A stretch of DNA of 64,000 bases from assembly GCF_003205495.1 (NCBI RefSeq), contig NZ_QJRX01000006.1, positions 228,706 to 292,705 on the forward strand. Direction: 5' to 3'. The first letter of the stretch is position 1, and each line of letters starts with the position of its first letter. The notes below the pieces were generated by a model, which saw only the letters and a program-made list of their open reading frames with translations, did not search any database and was not told the DNA's origin. The position numbers and the translations under genes were made by a program. Shown here piece by piece: positions 45,620 to 54,532 of the stretch. This DNA comes from Aquipseudomonas alcaligenes (GTDB lineage: Bacteria; Pseudomonadota; Gammaproteobacteria; Pseudomonadales; Pseudomonadaceae).

Positions 45620-46864
45620 TCATCCTTGCGCGCGGCACCACTGCGCCGGGTCGCTCGGGCGACCCTGCTGGCGGATGGCGAAGTACAGGGCCGGGGTGTC
45701 CTGGCCGCCGCTGGTACCGACCGTGGCGATGGCCTCGCCGGCCTTGACGATGTCGCCGGCGTCCTTGAGCAGGCTCTGGTTGTGGCCGTACAGGCTCAGG
45801 TAGCCATTGCCATGGTCGAGGATGACCAGAAGCCCGGCGCCGCGCAACCAGTCGGCGAACACCACGCGGCCGCCGTGCACGGCACGCACCTGGCTGCCGG
45901 CACTGGCGCCGATCAGCACGCCATCCCACTTGGCGCGCGCGTCACCGTCGCGCGGCGAGCCGTAGCGCGCCACCAGGCGACCGTTGACCGGCCAGGGCAG
46001 CTTGCCCTTGGCCTTGGCGAAGGGGCCGCCGAAGTTGGCGCCCTCGCTGGACACCGCGGGGCCGAGCGGCAGCGGGCGGCTGGCCGGGTTGCGCGCCTGC
46101 TGCGCCTGCTGGGCGGCCAGGCGGCGTGCCTCCTCGGCTTCGCGGGCCTGGCGGGCGAGGGTCTCCTCGATGGTCTTGAGCACCCGCGTGAGCTGTTCCT
46201 GCTCCTGCTGGCGCGCCTTGAGCTTGCGGTCGCCGGCGCCGTACTCCTTGTTCAGCTTGGCCAGTGAGCTCTGGCGCTCCTTGCGGGCGGCCGCGAGCTG
46301 CTCGCGGCGGCTGTCCAGGGCGCTCTTCTGCTCCTGCAGGCGAGCCTGCTGGCTGACGATGTCGTTCTCCACGTTGGCCAGCTGGCGCAGGGTCTCGTTG
46401 AAGGTGGCGAGCTGCTCGACCCGGGCCTTGCCCAGGTAGTCGTAGTAGGTGAGGGTGCGCGAGAACTGTTCCGGCTGCTGCTGGTTGAGCAGCAGGCGCA
46501 GGGACTCCTGCTGGCCACTCTGGTAGGCGGCGCGGGCCTGGATGGCGATCAGACGCTGCTGTTCAAGGCGCGATTGCTGGAGTTTTTTTTTCTCCTGGTC
46601 GAGGCGCTCGAGCTCTTCCTCGCTCTTCTTCAGCTCGCTCTCCAGGCCCTTGACCTGCTTCTCCAGGCCACCCATCTCCTTCTCGGTGCGCTGCAGTTCC
46701 TTCTGCACGCCGGATTTCTCCTGTTGCAGCTTCTCCAGCAGCTTCTTCAGCTCGGCCACGTCGGCGCGGGCGGCTTCCAGCTGCTTCTGGGTTTGCGCCT
46801 TGTCGTCGGCGAAGGCCGGGACGCTCAGGCTGGCGAGGAGTACGAGGGCGAGGGCGCGGAACAT
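45620..46864 (-). CDS. EnvC-like murein hydrolase activator (degenerate LytM/M23)
   Basis: Periplasmic protein of 414 residues. A signal peptide (SVPAFA) is followed by a very long coiled coil (about residues 22-270, rich in Q/E/K/L heptads) and a C-terminal M23/LytM fold (LVARYGSPRDGDARAKWDGV ... VILDHGNGYLSLYGHNQSL). Metal-binding residues of active M23 enzymes are missing: KWDGV replaces the HxGxD motif and YFAIRQ replaces HFEI/HxH. It is therefore a non-enzymatic amidase activator like E. coli EnvC (419 residues). It precedes ctpA, with gpmI upstream behind a terminator. The symbol is left empty because EnvC or a paralogue cannot be decided. Confidence 0.9.
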   Translation of the reverse strand: MFRALALVLLASLSVPAFADDKAQTQKQLEAARADVAELKKLLEKLQQEKSGVQKELQRTEKEMGGLEKQVKGLESELKKSEEELERLDQEKKKLQQSRLEQQRLIAIQARAAYQSGQQESLRLLLNQQQPEQFSRTLTYYDYLGKARVEQLATFNETLRQLANVENDIVSQQARLQEQKSALDSRREQLAAARKERQSSLAKLNKEYGAGDRKLKARQQEQEQLTRVLKTIEETLARQAREAEEARRLAAQQAQQARNPASRPLPLGPAVSSEGANFGGPFAKAKGKLPWPVNGRLVARYGSPRDGDARAKWDGVLIGASAGSQVRAVHGGRVVFADWLRGAGLLVILDHGNGYLSLYGHNQSLLKDAGDIVKAGEAIATVGTSGGQDTPALYFAIRQQGRPSDPAQWCRAQG

Positions 46865-46918
46865 GGGCGATGCGGCACCTGGAGCGAAGGAGGGCCTAGT
46901 ATGCCCGCGGTGTGGCGC

Positions 46919-46953
46919 AAAAAAAACGCCCGCCGGCCAATGCCGACGGGCGC
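46919..46953 (-). terminator. intrinsic terminator after gpmI
   Basis: On the minus strand, GCGCCCGTCGGCATTGGCCG continues GCGGGCG and then TTTTTTTTG: a long GC stem with one mismatch and an eight-T run, 18 nt past the gpmI stop. Confidence 0.92.
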
Positions 46954-46971
46954 TTCACGGATTACTCCGGG

Positions 46972-48507
46972 TTATTGCAGTTCGACTATGGTCTTGCCGG
47001 TCATTTCCGCCGGCACCGGCAGGCCCATCAGGGTCAGCAGGGTCGGCGCCACGTCGGCCAGCACGCCGCCGGCGCGTACAGTCGCCGGGCGCTTGCCGAC
47101 ATAGATGAAGGGCACCGGCTCGCAGGTGTGGGCGGTGTGCGCCTGGCCGGTGCACTCGTCTTCCATCTGCTCGACATTGCCGTGGTCGGCGGTGATCAGC
47201 GCTTCGCCGCCGACCTTGTCCAGCGCCTCGACGATGCGGCCCATGCAGTTGTCCAGGGTCTCCACGGCCTTGACCGCGGCCGCGAATACGCCGGTGTGGC
47301 CGACCATGTCGCCGTTGGCGTAGTTGACCACTATCACGTCGTAGCGCTGCTGGAGGATGGCCTCGACGATGCGGTCGGTGACTTCCGGGGCGCTCATCTC
47401 CGGCTTGAGGTCGTAGGTGGCGACGTCGGGCGAGGGGATGAGGATGCGCTCCTCGCCGGCGAAGGGCTCCTCGCGGCCGCCGGAGAAGAAGAAGGTGACG
47501 TGGGCGTACTTCTCGGTCTCGGCGATGCGCAGCTGGGTCTTGCCGTTGTTGGCCAGGTACTCGCCGAGCACATTGGTCAGGGCCTCCGGCTTGAACGCGC
47601 TGGGCGCCGGGATGCTGGCGGCGTACTGGGTGAGCATGACGAAGCCGGCCAGCTGCGGGGCGCGCTGGCGGGGGAATTCCTGGAAGTCGGCCTCGACGAA
47701 GGCGCGGGTCAGCTCGCGGGCGCGGTCGGCGCGGAAGTTCATGAAGATCACCGCGTCGCCGTCTTCCACCCGCACCGGCGCACCGATGGTGGTGGCCTTG
47801 ACGAACTCGTCGCTCTCGCCGCGCGCGTAGGCGGCCTGCAGGCCCTCCACGGCGCTGGCGGCGCTGAATTCGCCCCGGCCGTCGACGATCAGGTGGTAGG
47901 CCTGCTCGACGCGGTCCCAGCGGTTGTCGCGGTCCATGGCGAAGTAGCGGCCGGTGAGGCTGGCGATGTGGCCCTTGCCGAGGCGGGCGAAGGTGGCGTC
48001 GAGCAGCTCGATGGACGGCTGGGCGCTCTTCGGCGGGGTGTCGCGGCCGTCGAGGAAGGCGTGCAGGTAGATCCGCTCGGCGCCGCGCTGGGCGGCCAGC
48101 TCGGCCATGGCGACGATGTGGTCCTGGTGGCTGTGCACGCCGCCGTCCGACAGCAGGCCGAGGATGTGTACGGCCTTGCCGGCGCTCACGGCCTTGTCCA
48201 CGGCGCGATTGATCTCGGCATTCTCGAAGAACTCGCCGTCGCGGATCGCCTTGGTCACCCGGGTGAAGTCCTGGTACACCACGCGGCCGGCGCCGAGGTT
48301 CATGTGGCCGACCTCGGAGTTGCCCATCTGGCCGTCCGGCAGGCCCACGTCCATGCCCGAGCCCGAGATCAGGCCGTGCGGGTAGGTGGCGCGCAGGCGG
48401 TCGTACACCGGGGTGTTGGCCGCATGGATGGCATTGTACTCGGGGCTGTCGCTGTGGCCGAAGCCGTCGAGGATGATCAGGACCAGGGGTTTGGGCGTCG
48501 CGCTCAT
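46972..48507 (-). CDS. gpmI: 2,3-bisphosphoglycerate-independent phosphoglycerate mutase
   Basis: Manganese-dependent mutase of 511 residues (alkaline phosphatase superfamily) interconverting 3- and 2-phosphoglycerate. It has start [20 protein letters not shown] with the metal Asp, the phosphoserine site [20 protein letters not shown], and metal ligands in [13 protein letters not shown] and [13 protein letters not shown]. The start at 48507 (MSATPKPL) matches Pseudomonas homologues; a longer frame to 48534 has no support. It has its own promoter and terminator, and it faces away from the yibN-grxC-secB operon. Confidence 0.97.
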   Translation of the reverse strand: MSATPKPLVLIILDGFGHSDSPEYNAIHAANTPVYDRLRATYPHGLISGSGMDVGLPDGQMGNSEVGHMNLGAGRVVYQDFTRVTKAIRDGEFFENAEINRAVDKAVSAGKAVHILGLLSDGGVHSHQDHIVAMAELAAQRGAERIYLHAFLDGRDTPPKSAQPSIELLDATFARLGKGHIASLTGRYFAMDRDNRWDRVEQAYHLIVDGRGEFSAASAVEGLQAAYARGESDEFVKATTIGAPVRVEDGDAVIFMNFRADRARELTRAFVEADFQEFPRQRAPQLAGFVMLTQYAASIPAPSAFKPEALTNVLGEYLANNGKTQLRIAETEKYAHVTFFFSGGREEPFAGEERILIPSPDVATYDLKPEMSAPEVTDRIVEAILQQRYDVIVVNYANGDMVGHTGVFAAAVKAVETLDNCMGRIVEALDKVGGEALITADHGNVEQMEDECTGQAHTAHTCEPVPFIYVGKRPATVRAGGVLADVAPTLLTLMGLPVPAEMTGKTIVELQ

Positions 48508-48546
48508 GAAAGCTGGCTCGCTGTGGGTGATCAAAAAAGGTCGCGC

Positions 48547-48575
48547 ATTTTACGGCCATAAGCCCGCGGCGTCAC
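48547..48575 (-). promoter_or_regulatory. gpmI promoter
   Basis: On the minus strand there is GTGACG, a 17-nt spacer and TAAAAT, 40 nt before the gpmI ATG. Confidence 0.55.
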
Positions 48576-48588
48576 CGCCGGGCGGGGC

Positions 48589-48616
48589 TTGGCCGACCTG
48601 TGGGGCTGTGTATACT
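48589..48616 (+). promoter_or_regulatory. promoter of yibN-grxC-secB
   Basis: TTGGCC, a 16-nt spacer and TATACT, 32 nt before the yibN ATG. It is divergent from the gpmI promoter, which is only 14 nt away. Confidence 0.6.
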
Positions 48617-48647
48617 GGCCGCCATTTTAAGGCTTTGGAACCTCGCG

Positions 48648-49061
48648 ATGCTGGCCCAACTGATTGAATTTGCCACTAATCACTATGTACTGAGCGCATG
48701 CTTCGTCTTCCTCCTGGTGCTGCTGATCGTCACCGAGCTGCGCAAGGGCGGACAGAGCCTGACCAGCCGCGAGCTGACCGCGCTGGTCAACGCCGACCAG
48801 GCCGTGGTGCTGGATGTGCGCAACCACAAGGACTTCTCCGCCGGGCACATCGTCGACGCGCTGAACATCCCCTTCGACAAGCTGGCCAGCCGCATCGCCG
48901 AGCTGGAGAAGCACAAGGCCAAGACCATCATCGTGGTCGATGCCATGGGCCAGCATGCCGGCTCCGTCGCCCGCGACCTGAAGAAGGCCGGCTACACCGC
49001 GGCCAAGCTGGGCGGCGGCATCGCCAGCTGGCGTGGCGACAACCTGCCCGTGGTCAAGTGA
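48648..49061 (+). CDS. yibN: YibN-like membrane-anchored rhodanese-domain protein
   Basis: The 137-residue protein has an N-terminal membrane helix (HYVLSACFVFLLVLLIVTEL) and a single cytoplasmic rhodanese domain (SRELTALVNADQAVVLDVRN, HKDFSAGHIVDALNIP). The active-site loop reads VDAMGQHAGSVARDL, with no Cys at the catalytic position, so it is not a classical sulfurtransferase. YibN occurs next to grxC and secB in many gamma-proteobacteria, suggesting a link to protein export or membrane processes. The start at 48648 gives the helix directly. grxC begins 1 nt after its stop. Confidence 0.88.
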   Translation: MLAQLIEFATNHYVLSACFVFLLVLLIVTELRKGGQSLTSRELTALVNADQAVVLDVRNHKDFSAGHIVDALNIPFDKLASRIAELEKHKAKTIIVVDAMGQHAGSVARDLKKAGYTAAKLGGGIASWRGDNLPVVK

Positions 49062-49062
49062 C

Positions 49063-49317
49063 ATGCCCGAGGTGCTCGTCTACTCCAGCGCCTGGTGCCC
49101 CTACTGCATCCGCGCCAAGCAGCTGCTGAGCGGCAAGGGCGTGGCCTTTCGCGAGATCAGCGTGGACGGCCAGCCGGCCGTGCGCGCCGAGATGACCCGC
49201 AAGGCCGGGCGCACCTCGGTGCCGCAGATCTGGATCGGCGAAACCCATGTCGGCGGCTGCGACGACCTGTTCGCCCTGGAGCGCGCCGGCAAGCTCGACG
49301 CCCTGCTCGGCGCCTGA
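49063..49317 (+). CDS. grxC: glutaredoxin 3
   Basis: Small dithiol glutaredoxin of 84 residues. The active site is CPYC in YSSAWCPYCIRAKQLL, with the cis-Pro glutathione-binding segment TSVPQIWIGETHVGGCDDL. It reduces protein disulfides and glutathionylated proteins with glutathione. It begins 1 nt after the yibN stop and precedes secB by 35 nt, the conserved yibN-grxC-secB order. Confidence 0.96.
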   Translation: MPEVLVYSSAWCPYCIRAKQLLSGKGVAFREISVDGQPAVRAEMTRKAGRTSVPQIWIGETHVGGCDDLFALERAGKLDALLGA

Positions 49318-49352
49318 ACCCTTTCAGAAACCCGTAAACAAGAAGAACCGTC

Positions 49353-49826
49353 ATGACCGAACAAGCGAACAACGGCGCCGCCCAGAACAACGAAGGGCCG
49401 CAATTCTCCCTGCAGCGCATCTACGTCAAGGACCTGTCCTTCGAGGCGCCGAAGAGCCCGGAAATCTTCCGCCAGGAGTGGGCGCCGAGCGTCGCGCTGG
49501 ACCTCAACACCAAGCAGAAGACCCTGGACGGCGACTTCCACGAAGTGGTGCTGACCCTCTCGGTCACCGTGAAAACCGGCGAGGAGATCGCCTTCATCGC
49601 CGAAGTGCAGCAGGCCGGCATCTTCCTGATCAAGGGTCTGGACGCCGCCTCCATGAGCCACACCCTCGGCGCCTTCTGCCCGAACATCCTGTTCCCCTAC
49701 GCCCGCGAGGCGCTGGACAGCCTGGTGATCCGTGGTTCCTTCCCGGCGCTGATGCTGTCGCCGGTGAACTTCGACGCCCTCTACGCCCAGGAACTGCAGC
49801 GCCAGCAGCAGGCCGCCCAGGCCTGA
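49353..49826 (+). CDS. secB: protein-export chaperone SecB
   Basis: Cytosolic export chaperone of 157 residues. The core motifs are [40 protein letters not shown] and the C-terminal conserved [20 protein letters not shown]. It forms tetramers that hold preproteins unfolded and deliver them to SecA. A polar N-terminal extension ([14 protein letters not shown]) is usual in Pseudomonas. AAGAAGAACCGTC precedes the ATG. It ends at a strong terminator. Confidence 0.97.
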   Translation: MTEQANNGAAQNNEGPQFSLQRIYVKDLSFEAPKSPEIFRQEWAPSVALDLNTKQKTLDGDFHEVVLTLSVTVKTGEEIAFIAEVQQAGIFLIKGLDAASMSHTLGAFCPNILFPYAREALDSLVIRGSFPALMLSPVNFDALYAQELQRQQQAAQA

Positions 49827-49840
49827 TCGCGCCGGCGCAG

Positions 49841-49867
49841 AAAAAAGCCGCCCGCGGGCGGCTTTTT
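49841..49867. terminator. bidirectional terminator secB/trmL
   Basis: AAAAAAGCCGCCCGCGGGCG followed by GCTTTTT: the perfect stem GCCGCCC/GGGCGGC is flanked by A- and T-runs. It serves the convergent secB and trmL genes. Confidence 0.95.
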
Positions 49868-49872
49868 GCATT

Positions 49873-50334
49873 TCAGGAGCCGGCGAAATCCAGCTGCCGC
49901 CAGGCCTCGTAGACCACCACGGCCACCGCGTTGGACAGGTTCAGGCTGCGGCACTGCGGGCGCATCGGCATGCGCAGGCGCTGCTCGTCGGGGAATTGCG
50001 CCAGTACCTCGGCCGGCAGGCCACGGCTCTCCGGGCCGAACAGCAGCATGTCGCCGGCGCGGTATTCCATCTGCGCGTAGCTGTGACTAGCCTTGGTGGT
50101 GAATGCCAATATTCTGTCGGGGCGGATTTCCGTGATACAGTCGTCCAGAGAGTAGTGGCGTTTTAATGTCGCGTATTCGTGGTAGTCCAGGCCGGCACGG
50201 CGCAGGCGCTTGTCATCCAGTTCGAAACCCAGTGGTTCGATCAGGTGCAGCTGGCAGCCGGTGTTGGCACAGAGGCGGATGATGTTGCCGGTGTTCGGGG
50301 GAATCTCCGGCTGGAACAGGACGACATGGAACAT
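49873..50334 (-). CDS. trmL: tRNA (cytidine/uridine-2'-O-)-methyltransferase TrmL
   Basis: SPOUT methyltransferase of 153 residues that modifies the wobble base of tRNA-Leu isoacceptors. The three knot motifs are visible: PPNTGNIIRLCANTGCQLHL, LLFGPESRGLPAEVLAQFP, and RSLNLSNAVAVVVYEAWRQL. The length is close to E. coli TrmL (157). A -10-like TAGAAT lies 31 nt upstream. It is divergent from the MSHA operon, which starts 97 nt away. Confidence 0.95.
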   Translation of the reverse strand: MFHVVLFQPEIPPNTGNIIRLCANTGCQLHLIEPLGFELDDKRLRRAGLDYHEYATLKRHYSLDDCITEIRPDRILAFTTKASHSYAQMEYRAGDMLLFGPESRGLPAEVLAQFPDEQRLRMPMRPQCRSLNLSNAVAVVVYEAWRQLDFAGS

Positions 50335-50364
50335 TGATCGGGCTCAGGCAGGATCGGTGGCCGC

Positions 50365-50375
50365 CATTCTACAAT
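50365..50375. promoter_or_regulatory. overlapping divergent -10 elements, trmL / msh operon
   Basis: The sequence ATTCTACAAT contains TACAAT on the plus strand (50370-50375, towards mshI) and TAGAAT on the minus strand (50365-50370, towards trmL). The -35 regions are weak on both sides, so the assignment is tentative. Confidence 0.4.
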
Positions 50376-50431
50376 GCACCGAGCACGCCCCGCCCATGTA
50401 GCGGGAAGGCCGGCAGCGGGGGAAAGCGCAG

Positions 50432-51349
50432 TTGGTGTGGTTCGCCAGAAGAAGAAAGACAGCGGCAGGACTGTTGGGCATCGAGACCGGCCCCGAGGGC
50501 ATCGCCCTGGCGCGGGTCCAGCGCGTGCCCGGTGAGGCCCCGCGCCTGCTCGACTGCCTGTTTCGCGCCGCCGCTCCCGCCGAGCAGCCGGCGCTGCTCA
50601 AGGCGCTGGTGGCCGAGCTCGGCCTGGCCGACATGGCGGTCAACCTGGTGCTGCACCCCGCCACCTACCAGATGCTCCTGCTCGATGCCCCCGAGGTGCC
50701 CGCCGAGGAGCTGCGCGACGCCATGCGCTGGCGGGTCAAGGACCTGATCGCCGAGCCCCTGGAACAGGTGGTGGTGGACGCCTTCTGCCTGCCCGAGGAC
50801 GCCTACCGCGGGCGCTCGCGCATGGCCTACTGCGCCGTGCTGGGCAAGGCGCGCATGCAGGCCTGGGGCGACCTGGTCAACCAGGCCGGGCTGCACCTGC
50901 AGAGCATCGACGTCACCGAGATGGCCTTCCGTAACCTCGGCCTGCTGGCCGGCGCCGACGGCATGAACCTCGCCCTGCTGCGCCTGCGTTCCAGCGAGGG
51001 GCTGATCAGCGTGCAGAATGGCGCCGACCTGTACATGGCGCGGCGCATCGAGCAGGGGCTGGAGCATGCCAGCGGCGACTACGGCGCGGTGACCCTGGAG
51101 ATCCAGCGCTCGCTGGACTACTTCGAGAGCCAGCTGGGCAAGGGCTACATCAACCGCCTGCTGCTGCTGCCGGCCAAGCGCGACGGTGCCGCGGCGCTGC
51201 AGGCGTTGTCCGCCGGGCTGGCGGTCAAGCTGCAGGCGCTGGACCTGCGCCAGCTGTTCCCCGGCCAGGCCGCCGCCGAGCTGGGCGAGGCCGAGCAGGC
51301 CTACTGCATGGCCGCCGTCGGCGCCGCCCTGCGCCAGGAGGCGCCCTGA
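50432..51349 (+). CDS. mshI: MSHA biogenesis protein MshI (PilM-like)
   Basis: PilM/FtsA-fold cytoplasmic protein of about 305 residues at the head of the msh operon. It shows AAGLLGIETGPEGIALARVQ at the N terminus, DAMRWRVKDLIAEPLEQVVV, and YGAVTLEIQRSLDYFESQL near residue 215, all typical of MshI/PilM. It should form the inner-membrane assembly platform with the next two proteins. The start is TTG (50432) or GTG (50435), with GGGGGAAAG upstream; no ATG is available. Its stop overlaps the next ATG (TGATG). Confidence 0.87.
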   Translation: MVWFARRRKTAAGLLGIETGPEGIALARVQRVPGEAPRLLDCLFRAAAPAEQPALLKALVAELGLADMAVNLVLHPATYQMLLLDAPEVPAEELRDAMRWRVKDLIAEPLEQVVVDAFCLPEDAYRGRSRMAYCAVLGKARMQAWGDLVNQAGLHLQSIDVTEMAFRNLGLLAGADGMNLALLRLRSSEGLISVQNGADLYMARRIEQGLEHASGDYGAVTLEIQRSLDYFESQLGKGYINRLLLLPAKRDGAAALQALSAGLAVKLQALDLRQLFPGQAAAELGEAEQAYCMAAVGAALRQEAP

Positions 51350-51957
51350 TGCAGAACCTCAACCTCTATCAGGTCGAGCGCGCGCGCCGCGCCGGCCCGC
51401 AGAAGGCGCAGATGCTGCTCGGCGTCGCCGTGCTGGTCGCGCTGTGCTTGCTGCATGCTGCCTGGCAGGGCTGGCAGCTGCACCAGGCCGGGCAGCGCCT
51501 GGCCCGCGCCGAGGCGGCTGCGGTGGAGCAGGAAACCCGCCTGGGCGCGGCCAAGACCGCGTTCGTCGAGCCGCAGCTGGACAGCCGCCTGCCCGCCGAA
51601 CTGGCCGCGCGCGAGGCGGACAACCGCCAGCTGCAGCGCCTGATCGCCTACCTGCAGCTGCTCTCGCAGCAGCAGAACGCCGGTTTCGTCGCGCCGCTGC
51701 AGGCCCTGGCCGAGCATCATCCGCAGGGGCGCCTGTGGCTGAACGGCATCCACCTGGCCGAGGGCGGCACCCAGCTGCGCCTGCAGGGGCGCAGCCAGAA
51801 CCAGGAGCTGCTGCCGCAGTACCTCGAGGCTCTGGGCCGCAGTCCGGTGTTCAAGGGTCGCGAGTTCGCCCGCCTGGATGTGCAGCGCGGCGCCGACCGC
51901 CTGCTGGATTTCGACCTGTCGTCACGTCCCGCCGCGCAGGAGAAGGCCGATGAATAA
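51349..51957 (+). CDS. PilN-like MSHA biogenesis protein
   Basis: The 202-residue bitopic membrane protein has the start MQNLNLYQVERARRAGPQKA, matching the PilN-type short cytoplasmic motif (N-x-Y) that docks on PilM. It continues with one helix (MLLGVAVLVALCLLHAAW), a coiled coil, and a periplasmic ferredoxin-like domain (GRLWLNGIHLAEGGTQLRLQ). In Vibrio this position carries a second mshI-type gene. It overlaps mshI by 1 nt and the next gene by 8 nt. Confidence 0.85.
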   Translation: MQNLNLYQVERARRAGPQKAQMLLGVAVLVALCLLHAAWQGWQLHQAGQRLARAEAAAVEQETRLGAAKTAFVEPQLDSRLPAELAAREADNRQLQRLIAYLQLLSQQQNAGFVAPLQALAEHHPQGRLWLNGIHLAEGGTQLRLQGRSQNQELLPQYLEALGRSPVFKGREFARLDVQRGADRLLDFDLSSRPAAQEKADE

Positions 51958-52624
51958 CTGGCTGCAACGCTGGCAGGGCATGGCCCCGCGCGAGCAGTGG
52001 CTGACCTACGCGGTGGGCCTGGTGCTGCTCGGCATGCTCTACCTGCTGCTGCTCGGTGACCCGCTGAGCGCCAAGCTGGCGCGCCAGCAGGCGGCGATCA
52101 AGCTGGCCGAAGGCCGTGGCGCCGAGGCCGCCGCCGGCCTGGCCGAGCTGCAGGCCCGGCTCGCCGTCGACCCCAACATTCCCTACCGCAGCGCCCTGCT
52201 GGCGGCCTCGGCGAGCCGCGAGGAACTGCTGCGGCAGATCGACAGCGGCACCGCCGAGCTGGTCACCCCGGCCAAGATGAAGGCCGTGCTGCAGAGCCTG
52301 CTGCGTGCGCAGCAGGGCCTCAGCCTGGTGGGCATGCAGAGCTTCAGCGAGCCGGTGCAGCTGGCGCAGGACGATGCCGCCGCGCCGCCAGACGCCAGCG
52401 CGGCCGCCGCGCCGGTTGCCGTGCTCTACCGCCACGGCCTGGTGCTGCAGCTGGAGGGTGGCTACTTCGACCTGCTGCAGTACCTGCAGGCCGTGCAGGC
52501 CAGCGGCTGGAAGCTGAACTGGGACAGCCTCGACTACCGCGTCGGCGAAGCCGGCCCGGGGCGCGCGCAGATCAGCCTGAAACTCTTCACCTTGAGCCGC
52601 GAGGCGGGATGGGTCGGTGTCTAG
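51950..52624 (+). CDS. mshJ: MSHA biogenesis protein MshJ (PilO/GspM-like)
   Basis: The 224-residue bitopic protein has a short cytoplasmic start (MNNWLQRWQGMAPREQWLTY) and one helix (AVGLVLLGMLYLLLL). A periplasmic coiled coil and ferredoxin-like fold follow (VLYRHGLVLQLEGGYFDLLQ, YLQAVQASGWKLNW). It is the PilO/GspM-type partner of the PilN-like protein in the inner-membrane platform. AGGAGAAGG precedes the ATG. It overlaps mshK by 8 nt. Confidence 0.87.
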   Translation: MNNWLQRWQGMAPREQWLTYAVGLVLLGMLYLLLLGDPLSAKLARQQAAIKLAEGRGAEAAAGLAELQARLAVDPNIPYRSALLAASASREELLRQIDSGTAELVTPAKMKAVLQSLLRAQQGLSLVGMQSFSEPVQLAQDDAAAPPDASAAAAPVAVLYRHGLVLQLEGGYFDLLQYLQAVQASGWKLNWDSLDYRVGEAGPGRAQISLKLFTLSREAGWVGV

Positions 52625-52931
52625 AAGCGTGCTCCTCAGCCTGTGGCTGACCCTTGGCGTGGCGCAGGCGGCGGTCGATCCGACCCAGCCGCCGGCCGAC
52701 CTGCAGCCGGCCGGCGCCGATGCCGGCGCGCCGGCGGCGCTCAGCCTGCAGGCCATCCTGCGCGGCGCCCAGGGCAGCCGCGCGGTGATCGACGGCCAGA
52801 GCCTGCGCGTCGGCGAGCAGCACGCCGGCCTGCGCGTACTGGCCATCCACCCCCATTCCGTACTGATCGAACGCCAGGGCAGGCAGGAACTGCTGCGCCT
52901 GGTCGAACCCGTTGCGAAGCCGAGCCGATGA
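52617..52931 (+). CDS. mshK: MSHA biogenesis protein MshK
   Basis: Small exported protein of 104 residues. It has a signal peptide (LTLGVAQA) and then VDPTQPPADLQPAG, the DPT-P-P motif of MshK/PilP-like and GspB-like proteins. The compact domain ALSLQAILRGAQGSRAVIDG ... HPHSVLIERQGR follows, similar to GspC HR domains. It probably links the inner-membrane platform to the secretin MshL. The start is GTG at 52617 with GAGGCGGG upstream. Its stop overlaps mshL (ATGA). Confidence 0.82.
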   Translation: MSRSVLLSLWLTLGVAQAAVDPTQPPADLQPAGADAGAPAALSLQAILRGAQGSRAVIDGQSLRVGEQHAGLRVLAIHPHSVLIERQGRQELLRLVEPVAKPSR

Positions 52932-54529
52932 TGCCCATGACTCCGACACTGCCCCAACGCGGCCTCCTGCTGGGCCTGGCCTGCCTGCTCAGCGCCTGCC
53001 AGACCTTCATCGACGGTGACCAGCAGCTCTACGAGCAGAGCGGCAAGTTGCTCGACGAGAGCCTGCAGCAGGCCCAGGGCAAGGTCACCCCGCCGCCCGC
53101 CGTGCAGGCCGCGCTGATTCCGCCGCTGACCAGCAGCGCCAGTTTCGCCGGCGGGCCGCGCTTCGACGTGGCGGCCAAGGACATGCCGGCGCGCGACTTC
53201 TTCCTCAGCCTGATGGAGAGTGCCGGGCAGAACCTGGTGGTGCACCCGGAAGTGACCGGCAACATCACCTTCAGCCTGCGCCGGGTGACCCTGGAGGAAG
53301 TCCTGGCGGCCGTGCGCGACAGCTACGGCTATGACTTCCGCCGCACCAGCTACGGCTACCAGATCCTGCCGAACAAGGTGGTCACGCGTAGCTACGACCT
53401 CAACTACCTCAACCTGCAGCGCCTCGGCGAGTCCGACACCCGGGTCAGTTCCGGCCAGGTGGAGAGCAGCCAGAGCAACAGCAGCTCGGACAGCAACGGC
53501 ACCTCCAGCAGCGACAGCTCGGTGACCACCCTCAACGCCAGCAAGGTGATCACCACCAGCAACGTCGACTTCTGGCGCGAGGTACAGGCCGTGGTGCAGG
53601 CCATAGTCGGTGGCGAGGAAGGCAACAGCGTGGTGGTCAACCCGCAGGCCAGCCTGCTGGTGGTGCGCGCCAGCAGCGCCGACCAGGAGAACGTCGCGCG
53701 CTTCCTCGAACAGGCCCAGCGCAACCTGCAGCGCCAGGTGATCCTGGAGACCAAGATCCTCGAAGTGCAGCTCAACGACGGCTTCCAGGCCGGCATCAGC
53801 TGGGAGCAGCTGGGCGGCGACGGCGGCGCGATTCTCGAGGGCGAGGCCCTCAGCGGCCCCACCGACATCGGCGGGGTGTTCAGCGGCATCGTCACCCTCG
53901 GCGACTTCACCGGGCTGATCCAGCTGCTGCAGACCCAGGGCGAGGTGCGCGTGCTGTCCAGCCCGCGCATCTCCACCCTGAACAACCAGAAGGCGGTGAT
54001 CAAGGTCGGCTCCGACGAGTTCTTCGTCACCGAGGTGTCGTCCAGCAGCACGACCACCACCGCCGCCGGCGTCACCGAGCCGACCCAGGACATCACCCTG
54101 ACGCCGTTCTTCTCCGGCATCTCGCTGGACGTGACCCCGCAGATCGACCAGAACGACGTGGTCACCCTGCACGTGCGGCCGACCGTGAGCCGGGTCGAGG
54201 ACCAGAACAAGACCATCGTCCTCGGCGAGGACAACGTGTTCAACCTGCCTCTGGCCCTGTCCACCTCGCGCCAGTCCGACTCCATCGTGCGCGCGCGCAG
54301 CGGCCAGGTGGTGGTGATCGGCGGCCTGCTGCAGAACACTAACGAGAACACCGACGCCGAGGTGCCCTGGGCCAGCACCCTGCCGCTGGTTGGCAACCTG
54401 TTCAAGCAGCAGCGCAAGGCCCTGCAGAAGAGCGAGCTGGTCATCCTCATGCGCCCGCAGGTGGTCAGCGACGAGGTCTGGCTGGACGAGATCCGGCGCA
54501 GCGCGGAAAGCTTCAAGGAGCTGAGGTAA
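52928..54529 (+). CDS. mshL: MSHA secretin MshL
   Basis: Outer-membrane secretin of 533 residues. It is a lipoprotein (LLSAC, Cys24) with an N-terminal secretin/TonB short domain (FDVAAKDMPARDFFLSLMES) and an N1 domain. A serine-rich linker (SSQSNSSSDSNGTSSSDSS, about residues 180-200) is followed by the secretin core VEVLSSPRISTLNNQKAVIK-like VRVLSSPRISTLNNQKAVIK and SGQVVVIGGLLQNTNENTDA, ending VPLVGNLF-like LPLVGNLFKQQRK. It forms the pore through which the pilus exits. It lies 3 nt before mshM. Confidence 0.95.
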   Translation: MMPMTPTLPQRGLLLGLACLLSACQTFIDGDQQLYEQSGKLLDESLQQAQGKVTPPPAVQAALIPPLTSSASFAGGPRFDVAAKDMPARDFFLSLMESAGQNLVVHPEVTGNITFSLRRVTLEEVLAAVRDSYGYDFRRTSYGYQILPNKVVTRSYDLNYLNLQRLGESDTRVSSGQVESSQSNSSSDSNGTSSSDSSVTTLNASKVITTSNVDFWREVQAVVQAIVGGEEGNSVVVNPQASLLVVRASSADQENVARFLEQAQRNLQRQVILETKILEVQLNDGFQAGISWEQLGGDGGAILEGEALSGPTDIGGVFSGIVTLGDFTGLIQLLQTQGEVRVLSSPRISTLNNQKAVIKVGSDEFFVTEVSSSSTTTTAAGVTEPTQDITLTPFFSGISLDVTPQIDQNDVVTLHVRPTVSRVEDQNKTIVLGEDNVFNLPLALSTSRQSDSIVRARSGQVVVIGGLLQNTNENTDAEVPWASTLPLVGNLFKQQRKALQKSELVILMRPQVVSDEVWLDEIRRSAESFKELR

Positions 54530-54532
54530 GGC

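Noticed and set aside
46912..48561. 549-codon plus-strand open frame antisense to gpmI
   Set aside because: Shadow of a highly conserved enzyme; it also runs through the gpmI terminator and promoter.
50344..50664. Minus-strand frame of 106 codons opposite mshI
   Set aside because: No ribosome-binding site or motif; lies antisense to a recognisable PilM-like gene and crosses the promoter gap.
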